Assembly (NCBI RefSeq): GCF_021647475.1
Contig: NZ_JAKIUR010000026.1
Span: 1 to 41,563 of the forward strand
Length of the DNA stretch: 41,563 bases
DNA from: Lutibacter sp.
GTDB taxonomy: Bacteria > Bacteroidota > Bacteroidia > Flavobacteriales > Flavobacteriaceae
Direction of reading: 5' to 3'
Part shown: positions 16,271 through 24,189 of the stretch, piece after piece
Layout of the letters: each line of letters starts with the position of its first letter
Numbering within the stretch: the stretch's first letter is position 1
Position numbers and translations under genes: made by a program
Notes under the pieces: model-generated
The model's input: the letters and a program-made list of their open reading frames with translations, nothing else
Databases searched by the model: none
Told to the model about the DNA's origin: nothing

Positions 16271-18040
16271 ATGAAAAATCCAGTAGAATTTTATACAACT
16301 CAAAAACTATATTTTGAGAGAAAATTAAAAGAGTTAAAACACAAGTTAGCTGTTTCTAGTACAATACGTTTATTTGTTTTTTTAATTGCCGCTTTTGGAA
16401 TTTATTTCTTTTTTGGAAATTCTAGAATTATGATTTCCATAATTGTAAGCTGGATTATTTTGTTTATATTTTTAATTTTAAGACATAGTAAATTACAATA
16501 TAAATGGAATTTTAATAAAGAATTACTTCAAATAAATAACACAGAATTAGCTGTTTTAAAAGGTGATTTTAATAGATTAAATGAAGGGAAAGAATTTATA
16601 AACCCATCTCATTTTTTTAGTTATGATATAGATTTGTTTGGAAAAGGTTCTTTTTTTCAATACTGTAATAGAACGGTAACAAGTGATGGCAAAAAGGAGT
16701 TTGCTGCATATATTACAAAAAACGATATTTCTAATATTGAAGAAAAGCAGTGCGGAATTAAAGAATTGAGTGAAAAATCAAAATGGCGACAACAATTTTC
16801 TGCACTAGGTAGTTTAGTAAAAGTTGAATATTCTACTCAAAGTTTAATAAGGTGGATACATAATTACAAAATAGTTTTTCCAAAATATTTGGCAGTTTTG
16901 CCATTACTATTTTCAGTAATCTCATTAATCGTAATAATACTTACCAGTTTTCAATTTATTCCAAATAAAATTTTATGGATTTGGTTTTTTATTGGATTAG
17001 GAATATCTAGCATGTTTCTAAAAAAAGTAAACATATTGTACAAATATGCTAACAAAACAAAAGATACTTTTAAACAATACCATAAATTGTTAAATGAAAT
17101 TGAAAACACTTCATTTACATCAACAATTTTAAAAGAAAAACAACTAGAAATTAAAAATGAAACTGAAAAAGCTTCAAAAATAGTTGCTAAATTCTCAAAA
17201 ATATTAGATGCCTTAGATCAGCGTAATAATTTGATAGTTGGTTTTTTAGGAAACGGATTTTTATTATGGGATTTACAACAAGTTTATAAAATAGAACAAT
17301 GGATAATTAATTATAAAGAAAAAGTTGAGAAATGGTTTAAAGTTATTGCCTTTTTTGATGCACAAAATTCATTGGCAAATTTCGCATTCAATCATCCAGA
17401 ATATGAATTTCCAGAAATTCAAAATTCTAAAAATATGATAGAAGCCAAAAATCTAGGACACTTTTTATTGAATGATACTGTTAGAATAAGTAATGATTTT
17501 AAAATTGATAAGCACCAATTTTTTATTATTACCGGTGCCAATATGGCTGGGAAAAGTACTTTTTTAAGAACAGTTTCCATGGCAATTGTAATGGCAAATA
17601 GTGGTTTGCCCGTTTGTGCCAAAAAATTCAAGTATGCTCCAATAAAACTTATTACCAGTATGCGAACTACAGACTCTTTAGTTGATGATGAATCATATTT
17701 TTTCTCTGAATTAAAACGATTAAAGTTTATTGTAGATAAAATAGCAGATAATGAGTATTTTATAATTTTAGATGAAATTTTAAAAGGAACAAATAGTACA
17801 GATAAAGCAATTGGCTCTAAAAAATTTATTAGAAAATTAGTCGCTTCAAATTCAACAGGAATTATAGCAACACATGATTTAAGCTTGTGTGAAGTAGAAA
17901 AGGAGTTACCAGAAGTTAAAAACTATTATTTTGATGCTGAAATTATAAAGGATGAATTAAATTTTGATTACAAATTAAAAGAAGGAGTTTGTAAAAATAT
18001 GAATGCTTCTTTTTTGTTAACTAAAATGAAAATAGTTTAA
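16271..18040 (+). CDS. Membrane-associated MutS-like ATPase
   Basis: A 589-residue protein with the C-terminal ATPase domain of the MutS family. Walker A is TGANMAGKSTFLRT (about residues 420-433), the MutS-type TDSLVDDESYFFSELKRL segment follows, and Walker B is FIILDEILKGTNSTD (about 497-511), with a THD switch after it. It lacks the mismatch-recognition and connector domains. Instead it has two pairs of membrane helices (about 32-70 and 205-250) separated by a soluble region. It is a MutS-like protein of unknown role, not a mismatch repair MutS. It abuts moeB with no gap and overlaps moaE tail-to-tail by 4 bp. Confidence 0.85.
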   Translation: MKNPVEFYTTQKLYFERKLKELKHKLAVSSTIRLFVFLIAAFGIYFFFGNSRIMISIIVSWIILFIFLILRHSKLQYKWNFNKELLQINNTELAVLKGDFNRLNEGKEFINPSHFFSYDIDLFGKGSFFQYCNRTVTSDGKKEFAAYITKNDISNIEEKQCGIKELSEKSKWRQQFSALGSLVKVEYSTQSLIRWIHNYKIVFPKYLAVLPLLFSVISLIVIILTSFQFIPNKILWIWFFIGLGISSMFLKKVNILYKYANKTKDTFKQYHKLLNEIENTSFTSTILKEKQLEIKNETEKASKIVAKFSKILDALDQRNNLIVGFLGNGFLLWDLQQVYKIEQWIINYKEKVEKWFKVIAFFDAQNSLANFAFNHPEYEFPEIQNSKNMIEAKNLGHFLLNDTVRISNDFKIDKHQFFIITGANMAGKSTFLRTVSMAIVMANSGLPVCAKKFKYAPIKLITSMRTTDSLVDDESYFFSELKRLKFIVDKIADNEYFIILDEILKGTNSTDKAIGSKKFIRKLVASNSTGIIATHDLSLCEVEKELPEVKNYYFDAEIIKDELNFDYKLKEGVCKNMNASFLLTKMKIV

Positions 18041-18462
18041 GGATGCGAATTTACCCAAATTTCACCATCATCAAAATACTCTTTTTTCCAAATAGGAACC
18101 GTTTCTTTTAAGGTATCAATGGCAAATTCACAAGCTTCAAAAGCAGCTTTTCTATGCGCTGAAGATACTGCAATAATTACAGGAACTTCACCTATCTTTA
18201 ATTTACCAACAGCATGATGTATTGCAATTTTATAAATGGGAAATAGTGTTAAAGCTTTATCGGCTATTTTTTGTAGTTCTTTAACCGCCATAGGCTCATA
18301 TGCACTAAATTCAAGTAAGTTTACGGTTTTATTTTTAGTAGAATTTCTTACTGTTCCTACAAATAACACTACGCCACCACAAGAAGCATCATCAACAAAA
18401 TTAGTGCAATCTTGTAAATTTAACGTATCGGATGTTATTTTTATAGATGTTCTTTCAATCAT
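18037..18462 (-). CDS. moaE: Molybdopterin synthase catalytic subunit
   Basis: MoaE, with thiocarboxylated MoaD, converts cPMP to molybdopterin. The protein contains GGVVLFVGTVRN (about 30-41), YEPMAVKELQKI, the HAVGKLKIGEVPVIIAVSSAHR segment (about 83-104) and the catalytic KETVPIWKKEYF (about 118-129). Length 141 is normal. It is convergent with the MutS-like gene and has its own promoter. Confidence 0.95.
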   Translation of the reverse strand: MIERTSIKITSDTLNLQDCTNFVDDASCGGVVLFVGTVRNSTKNKTVNLLEFSAYEPMAVKELQKIADKALTLFPIYKIAIHHAVGKLKIGEVPVIIAVSSAHRKAAFEACEFAIDTLKETVPIWKKEYFDDGEIWVNSHP

Positions 18463-18482
18463 TATTTTAACTATAATTTATA

Positions 18483-18515
18483 CAAATTTACAAATCTAAA
18501 GTCTATTATTGCAAA
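18483..18515 (-). promoter_or_regulatory. Promoter of moaE
   Basis: On the minus strand TTTTG (18511-18515 region) is followed after about 21 bases by TAAATTTG (complement of 18483-18490). A transcript would start around 18478, with a leader of about 15 nt. A second overlapping -7-like box (complement of 18491-18498, TAGATTTG) is also present. Confidence 0.5.
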
Positions 18516-18538
18516 ATCTTTAATTTTAAGGAAATCAA

Positions 18539-18814
18539 ATGAAAAATACATTTAGAGTTATTAGTTTGTTAGAAGGTTTGTCATTTATATTATTGTTATT
18601 TATTGCAACTCCAATAAAATATTTAGTAGATAATGATACGTACGTAAAAATGCTAGGTATGCCACACGGAATATTATTTCTTACTTATGTTATATTGGTA
18701 GTTATGTTGAAATATGAATTAAAGTGGAAAACTAAAACTTTTTGGATAATTCTTGGAGCATCACTAGTTCCGTTTGGAACATTTTATATTGATAAGAAAT
18801 ATCTTAGAAACTAA
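18539..18814 (+). CDS. DUF3817 small membrane protein
   Basis: A 91-residue protein with three predicted membrane helices (about 8-27, 42-60, 68-85). It has the DUF3817 pattern RVISLLEGLSFILLLFIATPIKY followed by GMPHGILFLTYV. Function is unknown in the family. It lies between moaE (divergent) and moaD, and its stop overlaps the moaD stop by 4 bp, tail to tail. Confidence 0.85.
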   Translation: MKNTFRVISLLEGLSFILLLFIATPIKYLVDNDTYVKMLGMPHGILFLTYVILVVMLKYELKWKTKTFWIILGASLVPFGTFYIDKKYLRN

Positions 18815-19053
18815 CCACCACTAACAGGTGGAATAATAGCAACAACATCACCATCTTTTATAATTAATTCGTCATTTGCATATTCTTCATTTACTGCAAT
18901 TACAAATTCGTTTATATTTTTCAATACCTTATAATCACTTACTAATTGTTCTTTAAACTTTTGAATACTAATGGGTTTATCAATTTTATAGTCCAAACTA
19001 TTGTCTCCAACCAAATCAGCTGTAATCCCAAAAAATAAAAGTTGAATTGTCAT
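18811..19053 (-). CDS. moaD: Molybdopterin synthase sulfur carrier subunit
   Basis: An 80-residue ubiquitin-fold protein starting IQLLFFGITADLVG and ending in VAIIPPVSGG. The terminal GG is adenylated and thiocarboxylated by MoeB-type enzymes, and the protein donates sulfur in molybdopterin synthase with MoaE. It is divergent from the molybdoenzyme operon across a 155-bp region containing a Crp-like palindrome. Confidence 0.93.
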   Translation of the reverse strand: MTIQLLFFGITADLVGDNSLDYKIDKPISIQKFKEQLVSDYKVLKNINEFVIAVNEEYANDELIIKDGDVVAIIPPVSGG

Positions 19054-19073
19054 TAATAATGTATAAATTTATA

Positions 19074-19081
19074 CAAAGATA
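19074..19081 (-). promoter_or_regulatory. -7 box of moaD
   Basis: The minus-strand reading is TATCTTTG, fitting TAnnTTTG, about 20 bases before the moaD start codon. No standard -33 box is visible. Confidence 0.5.
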
Positions 19082-19139
19082 AGCCAAATTTTAATAAAGG
19101 ATATTCCCACTATTTATATTTAATCTAAATAATATTCAA

Positions 19140-19155
19140 TGTGATTCTAATCACA
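19140..19155. promoter_or_regulatory. Crp/Fnr-type operator before the molybdoenzyme operon
   Basis: TGTGATT-CT-AATCACA is a perfect inverted repeat and contains TGTGA-N6-TCACA, the classical Crp-type half-site spacing, which also reads GTGAT-N4-ATCAC in the Fnr frame. Its centre is about 40 bp upstream of the start predicted from the -7 box at 19176-19183, in the place where the -33 box is absent. That is the geometry of a class II activator site. Four Crp/Fnr-type regulators are encoded in the preceding 13 kb. Confidence 0.7.
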
Positions 19156-19175
19156 ATACTAATACTATCAATAAT

Positions 19176-19183
19176 TAAATTTG
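19176..19183 (+). promoter_or_regulatory. -7 box of the molybdoenzyme operon
   Basis: TAAATTTG fits TAnnTTTG and lies 25 bases before the ATG at 19209. The bases 19-21 upstream do not contain TTTG; the palindrome at 19140-19155 occupies that region. Confidence 0.55.
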
Positions 19184-19208
19184 TTGAATGCTAACTTTAA
19201 AATAAAAT

Positions 19209-20840
19209 ATGAAGTACGGTTTTATTATTGACAATCGTAAATGTATTGGTTGTCATGCTTGTACAACAGCTTGTAAATCAGAACACGATGTGGCTATTGG
19301 TGTTAACAGAACCTATGTTAAACAAATAGAAAAAGGAGAATTTCCAGATACAAGGCGAATTTTTTCTGTAATGCGATGCAATCATTGTACAGATGCTCCT
19401 TGTGTAGAAATTTGTCCGGTGGAAGCATTATATACACGTGAAGATGGTATTGTAGATTTTGATAACAACCGTTGTATTGGTTGTAAATCTTGTATGCAAG
19501 CTTGTCCGTATGATGCATTATACATTGATCCTGATACCAACACAGCAGCAAAATGTAATTATTGTGCACACAGAGTTGATGTTGGTAGAGAGCCTGCTTG
19601 TGTTTCTGTTTGTCCTGAACACGCAATTATTGCAGGAGATATGGAAAATCCAACTACTGAGATTTCTCAATTATTGGCACGCCAAGCAGTAAAAGTTAGA
19701 AAACCAGAAAAAGGAACAAAGCCAAACTTATTTTATATTGATGCTGATGATGCTTCATTAGTTCCTGAAGCTACGGATAAATCAGGGCCAAGTTTATGGA
19801 GCTCACAAGCTCGTGGTGTTGGGCATTTTGCAAAAGCGGCTGAAAAAATGATGCATACAAATGATGATGTAGATTTATTGCAAATGACAATAAATAATGA
19901 AATTGAAGCAGCATATCAAAAGAAAGAAAGTGAGAATCCAAATTATATTGATGTGTTAACAGGCAAAGCACGTAGAGTTTATGATACACCAGATAAAGGG
20001 ATTTTATGGGGTTGGGAAGTTTCAACCTACGTATTTACAAAGGCAATTGCCGCAGGTGCATTTTTAATTCCATTTATAGCTATAATGCTTGGCTATGAGG
20101 TTTCTTCAACAGCTAAATTATGGTCGGCAGGAATTTCATTAACATTTTTAGCATTAACAGGATTATTCTTGGTGATGGACTTAGATAGACCAGATCGTTT
20201 TTTAAATGTTTTGTTACGTCCACAATGGAACTCTTGGTTGGTAAAAGGTGGTTATACAATTACTGTTTTCGGATTGTTGGTAACCGTTTGGGGAGCAATG
20301 ACATTTTTTAATATAAATACAGGAGAAACTATTTTACTGTGGGTTACAGCTGTTTTTGCCGTACTGTTAGCAATTTATACGGCATTCTTATTTGCACAAG
20401 CAAAAGGGCGTGATTTTTGGCAAAGTCCAACATTACCATTGCATATGTTAGTGCACAGTGTTATGGCAGGTGCTTCCATTTTTATAATAGCTGCTTTAAT
20501 TTTTGGAAACGAAGATTGGATGAGTATTCTAAAAAACACCATGATAATTGCATTGGTTGTTAATTTATTTACGCTAGTAACAGAACTAACAATTACACAC
20601 CCAACAACAGCCGCAAAAACGGTTGTTAAAATGATTACTAAAGGACGATATAAAAATCTATTTTGGATAGGAGTTGTGTTTGTAGGAAATGTATTGCCAT
20701 TAGTATTACTGTCATTCCGAGGAATCGAGGAATCTCTTGATGGAAGTATATTAACAATCGTAGCAATATTAATGTTATTAGGAATTTACGCAACAGAAAA
20801 AATCTGGATTGAAGCACCTCAAAGAATTCCGTTAGCTTAG
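19209..20840 (+). CDS. Four-cluster ferredoxin fused to NrfD-type membrane subunit
   Basis: This is the electron-transfer and membrane part of a molybdoenzyme of the Psr/Soe type. Residues 1-140 form a DmsB/PsrB-like ferredoxin with sixteen cysteines in four groups: C12/15/18/22, C57/60/65/69, C89/92/95/99 and C116/119/131/135. A linker (about 140-260) follows, then an NrfD/PsrC-like domain of about eight membrane helices (about 268-535) that would exchange electrons with quinone. In the classical enzymes these are two proteins; here they are fused. No signal peptide is present, so the ferredoxin faces the cytoplasm. Residues 502-510 (SFRGIEESL) come from a palindromic repeat inserted in frame between two helices. 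The catalytic subunit follows 195 bp downstream. Confidence 0.9.
   Translation: MKYGFIIDNRKCIGCHACTTACKSEHDVAIGVNRTYVKQIEKGEFPDTRRIFSVMRCNHCTDAPCVEICPVEALYTREDGIVDFDNNRCIGCKSCMQACPYDALYIDPDTNTAAKCNYCAHRVDVGREPACVSVCPEHAIIAGDMENPTTEISQLLARQAVKVRKPEKGTKPNLFYIDADDASLVPEATDKSGPSLWSSQARGVGHFAKAAEKMMHTNDDVDLLQMTINNEIEAAYQKKESENPNYIDVLTGKARRVYDTPDKGILWGWEVSTYVFTKAIAAGAFLIPFIAIMLGYEVSSTAKLWSAGISLTFLALTGLFLVMDLDRPDRFLNVLLRPQWNSWLVKGGYTITVFGLLVTVWGAMTFFNINTGETILLWVTAVFAVLLAIYTAFLFAQAKGRDFWQSPTLPLHMLVHSVMAGASIFIIAALIFGNEDWMSILKNTMIIALVVNLFTLVTELTITHPTTAAKTVVKMITKGRYKNLFWIGVVFVGNVLPLVLLSFRGIEESLDGSILTIVAILMLLGIYATEKIWIEAPQRIPLA
20711..20736 (+). repeat. Palindromic repeat embedded in the NrfD coding sequence
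   Basis: It opens GTCATTCCGAGG and closes GAGGAATCTC. It belongs to the same GTCATT...AATCT family as the intergenic copies at 12763 and 20949, but here it is translated, in frame, between two membrane helices. Confidence 0.65.
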
Positions 20841-20948
20841 ATTCTTCGTAATTCTAAAAGTGGAATTTTAAATGAAAAAATTAAATATTAAAATATCGAA
20901 ATCTAAAAGTTTGAAAAGCAAAGTTCAAAAGCTGAAAGGTGATGATTT

Positions 20949-20981
20949 GTCATTCCTGCGAAGGCAGGAATCCATTCTCAG
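20949..20981 (+). repeat. Palindromic repeat between the two molybdoenzyme genes
   Basis: GTCATTCCTGCGAAGGCAGG is followed by AATCCATTCTCAG. The arms ATTCCTGC and GCAGGAAT form a hairpin with a GAAG loop. It lies in the 195-bp gap between the NrfD-fusion gene and the catalytic subunit gene and could attenuate or protect the operon mRNA. Confidence 0.7.
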
Positions 20982-21035
20982 TCTAACGAACAATTCGTAA
21001 TTCATAATTAAAAAATTTGTAAATCATAAATTATC

Positions 21036-23942
21036 ATGGGTTATAAAAAACCATCGTTTATAGAAAATATAGCAGAAAAATTAGGAATTATTCCAAATCT
21101 GCACAAAGAAGGATATCAAGAATTTGATGGCGATATGCGTCAGTTTTCTGACGAAGAAGTAGCACAATTATACGAAAATTTTCCTCCACCAGAAAAGTGG
21201 GATAATTGGGTAGAATACAATCCGAAAGTATGGCCTAGAAAAGAGAAAAAAACATACCAAATTGTACCTACAACTTGCTTTAATTGTGAAAGTGCCTGTG
21301 GTTTAACAGCTTTTATTGATAAAGAAACACAAGAAGTAAAAAAGTTTGAAGGGAATCCTTTTCATCCTGGAAGTAGGGGTAGAAATTGTGCAAAAGGTCC
21401 TGCTACCATTAATCAGGTTACAGATCCAGACAGAATTTTATTTCCACTAAAACGAAAAGGAAAAAGAGGAGACGGAGAATGGGAACGCGTTTCTTGGGAT
21501 GAAGTTCTAGATACTATTGCAGCTCGAATTAGAAAAGCAATTTTGGAAGATCGTCATAATGAAATAGCGTACCACGTTGGAAGACCAGGTAATGAAAAAT
21601 TCATGAACTGGATTTTACAAGGTTGGGGAATTGATGGACATAATTCGCATACAAATATTTGTTCTTCAGGAGCTCGTTTTGGATATAATTTATGGTATGG
21701 TTACGATAGGCCATCACCTGACCATGCAGAAGCAAAATTTATTTTATTGATATCTGCACATTTAGAATCGGGTCATTATTTCAATCCGCACGCACAACGT
21801 ATTATTGAAGGAAAAATGAGAGGCGCTAAATTAGCGACCATGGATCCCCGTTTATCGAATACTGCTAGTATGTCAGATTACTGGTTACCATCATATCCAG
21901 GTACTGAAGCAGCTGTTTTATTAGCTATGGCATTAATAATTTTAGAAGAAGGATTATACAACAGAGATTATTTAGAAAATTGGACTAATTGGAAAGAATA
22001 TTTACAAGCTCGTCATAGCGACAAAGAAATTACATTTGAGAATTATATTGCTGCAATGATTGAAGAGTATAAAGAATTTACTCCAGAATATGCAGAGAAA
22101 GAATCAGGTGTAAAAGCGGATATGATTGTTGAAATTGCACATAAAATTGGGGAAGCCGGTGAACGATTTGCATCACATAACTGGCGTGCTGCAGGAGCTT
22201 CAAACTTAGGAGGTTGGGCAGTGGCTCGTTGTTTACATTTCTTATCGGTTTTAACAGGAGCTGTTGGAGCAAAAGGAGGAACTTCTCCTAATTCGTGGAA
22301 TAAATTTAAACCAACACAACCAAATCCACCTGCACCACAAAAAAAATGGAATGAATTGCATTTTCCAAAAGAATACCCACTAGCTTTCTTTGAAATGAGT
22401 CAATTATTACCACATTTCTTAAAAGAAGGAAGAGGGAAAATGGATGTGTATTTTTCACGAGTATTTAACCCTGTTTGGACCTATCCTGATGGATTTACTT
22501 GGATGGAAATGTTTTCTGATGAAAGTAAATTCGGATTGCATGCAGCATTAACTCCAACATGGAATGAAACTGCTTTTTATGCAGATTTTGTATTGCCAAT
22601 GGGACTAGCATCTGAACGTCACGATTTAAATAGTTATGCTACACACGGAGGAACTTGGGTAGCATTTAGACAACCAGTATTAAGAGAGGCAGCACGTAGA
22701 AATGGAAAACCAGTGAAGTTAACCTATGAGGCAAATCCAGGAGAAGTTTGGGAAGAAGATGAATTTTTCATTGAACTTTCTTGGAGAATTGACCCTGATG
22801 GAAGTATGGGAATTCGCAAAACATTTGAATCTCCATACAGACCAGGAGAAAAAATTACAATTGATGAATATTACCAATATATTTTTGAAAGAATTAAAGG
22901 ATTAAATGAAACAGCAAAAGCTGATGGATTTACAGGACAGTTTGCTGCTCTTGAGTACATGAAAAAGTATGGTGCTTACGAAATTGAAAAAGGTGAGTCC
23001 TATAAAATGAATGAAAATCTTCTTACGGAAGAACAACTAAAAGGCACTAGAGTAGACCCAACTAATGATGTAATTTCAAAAGATGGAAAACCTATTGGAG
23101 TGATGATAAATGGTAAACCTTGTGTAGGGTTCCCTACGCCATCTCGTAAAAATGAGTTTTATTCGCAAACTATGGTAGATTGGAAATGGCCAGAATACGC
23201 TACTCCAACATATATCAAAAGTCATATTCATAATGATGTGTTAGATAAATCAAAAGGAGAATACGTGTTAGTTCCAACATTTAGATTGCCAACATTAATT
23301 CATTCCCGTTCAGGAAATGCAAAATGGCTGGTTGAAATTTCCAATAGAAATCCAATTTGGATGCATCCTGATGATGCAAAAAAATGGGATTTTAAAACAG
23401 GAGATTTGGTAAAAATGAATACAGATATTGGCTATTTTATTGATAAAGTTTGGGTAACACAAAGTATGAAGCCTGGAGTTGTCGCTTGTTCACATCATAT
23501 TGGAAGATGGAGAAGACCACAAGATAAAACAGGAAATCGTTGGGCAACCAATACCGTAAAAATTGAAGGAGATGGGAAAGGAGCATGGAAAATGAATACC
23601 ATTTCAGGTATTAAACCTTTTGAATCTTCTGATAAAGATTCTAAACGAATTTTTTGGAAAGATGGCGGTGTGCATCAAAATATAACACACGCCGTTCATC
23701 CTGATCCAATTAGTGGTATGCATTGTTGGCATCAACGAGTACGAATTGAAAAGCCAGAGAAAGATGAAAAATATGGAGATATATTTGTAGATACTAATAA
23801 ATCGCACGAAATTTATAAAGAATGGTTGGCTATGACACGGTCAGCTCCTGGACCAAATGGAGAGCGAAGACCATTGTGGTTTAACCGAGCTTTTAAACCA
23901 GATGAATCGGTTTATTACATTGAAAAGAAAATTAAGAAATAA
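21036..23942 (+). CDS. Molybdopterin-dependent oxidoreductase, catalytic subunit (Soe/Psr-like)
   Basis: A 968-residue member of the DMSO reductase superfamily. Residues 81/84/88/118 are cysteines for an N-terminal [4Fe-4S] cluster (CFNCESAC...NCAKG). The bis-MGD domain follows (VSWDEVLDTIAARI; LATMDPRLSNTASMSDYWLP), and Cys209 in NICSSGARFGY is the probable Mo ligand. The C-terminal MGD-binding domain includes THPTFRLPT-like VPTFRLPTLIHSRSG and the ACSHHIGRWRR segment. An 80-residue N-terminal extension lacks any Tat or Sec signal, so the enzyme is cytoplasmic, like sulfite-oxidising SoeA and unlike PsrA/PhsA. The partner is the fused ferredoxin-NrfD protein upstream. The YeeE/YedE pair nearby hints at a sulfur substrate. 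Sulfite dehydrogenase is my preferred guess; polysulfide, thiosulfate or another oxyanion reductase cannot be excluded. Confidence 0.88.
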   Translation: MGYKKPSFIENIAEKLGIIPNLHKEGYQEFDGDMRQFSDEEVAQLYENFPPPEKWDNWVEYNPKVWPRKEKKTYQIVPTTCFNCESACGLTAFIDKETQEVKKFEGNPFHPGSRGRNCAKGPATINQVTDPDRILFPLKRKGKRGDGEWERVSWDEVLDTIAARIRKAILEDRHNEIAYHVGRPGNEKFMNWILQGWGIDGHNSHTNICSSGARFGYNLWYGYDRPSPDHAEAKFILLISAHLESGHYFNPHAQRIIEGKMRGAKLATMDPRLSNTASMSDYWLPSYPGTEAAVLLAMALIILEEGLYNRDYLENWTNWKEYLQARHSDKEITFENYIAAMIEEYKEFTPEYAEKESGVKADMIVEIAHKIGEAGERFASHNWRAAGASNLGGWAVARCLHFLSVLTGAVGAKGGTSPNSWNKFKPTQPNPPAPQKKWNELHFPKEYPLAFFEMSQLLPHFLKEGRGKMDVYFSRVFNPVWTYPDGFTWMEMFSDESKFGLHAALTPTWNETAFYADFVLPMGLASERHDLNSYATHGGTWVAFRQPVLREAARRNGKPVKLTYEANPGEVWEEDEFFIELSWRIDPDGSMGIRKTFESPYRPGEKITIDEYYQYIFERIKGLNETAKADGFTGQFAALEYMKKYGAYEIEKGESYKMNENLLTEEQLKGTRVDPTNDVISKDGKPIGVMINGKPCVGFPTPSRKNEFYSQTMVDWKWPEYATPTYIKSHIHNDVLDKSKGEYVLVPTFRLPTLIHSRSGNAKWLVEISNRNPIWMHPDDAKKWDFKTGDLVKMNTDIGYFIDKVWVTQSMKPGVVACSHHIGRWRRPQDKTGNRWATNTVKIEGDGKGAWKMNTISGIKPFESSDKDSKRIFWKDGGVHQNITHAVHPDPISGMHCWHQRVRIEKPEKDEKYGDIFVDTNKSHEIYKEWLAMTRSAPGPNGERRPLWFNRAFKPDESVYYIEKKIKK

Positions 23943-24018
23943 AAATTTAAGTAGTTAGTTGTAAAAATCTACCATTGATGAAATTGTTAATAGCAGATTT
24001 TTAGTTTATAGAGGTTAT

Positions 24019-24030
24019 GAAAACGTTTTC
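24019..24030. promoter_or_regulatory. LacI-type operator candidate upstream of the pfk pair
   Basis: GAAAACGTTTTC is a perfect 12-bp palindrome with central CG, the shape bound by many LacI-family proteins. It lies about 45 bp upstream of the pfk promoter -33 box. A LacI regulator is encoded at 27404-28429. A related palindrome is at 36420-36431. Confidence 0.45.
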
Positions 24031-24074
24031 GTAATGAAAGCTACTAAATTAATAAAATAATAACTATCCATTTT

Positions 24075-24106
24075 TTTGCCTACTAGGCAGTACTTATTTA
24101 ATTTTG
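24075..24106 (+). promoter_or_regulatory. Promoter of the phosphofructokinase pair
   Basis: TTTG at 24075-24078, a 20-bp spacer and TAATTTTG at 24099-24106 match the Bacteroidota consensus. The spacer carries an inverted repeat, GCCTA-C-TAGGC (24078-24088), that could be an operator. The leader before the ATG at 24190 is about 78 nt. Confidence 0.65.
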
Positions 24107-24189
24107 CGTTTCTTTATTGTGAGTCTCTAAACTTAATTAGTAAATTATCTCACACAATTTTAGAACACTTTTTAGAACTGGATGATAAC

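Noticed and set aside
19318..19692. Open frames on both strands within the ferredoxin-NrfD gene
   Set aside because: They are shadows of a cysteine-rich coding sequence; their residue make-up (His/Gln/Leu runs) is unlike real proteins of this genome.
23963..24002. Terminator after the molybdoenzyme operon (AAAAATCT/AGATTTTT)
   Set aside because: The eight-base arms are AT-rich and separated by a 24-base loop, too weak to call.
24076..24189. N-terminal extension of the first phosphofructokinase to a TTG at 24076
   Set aside because: The TTG is part of the -33 box TTTG at 24075-24078, the extension would be encoded across the promoter, and the family start MKKRILIVNSGGD matches the ATG at 24190.
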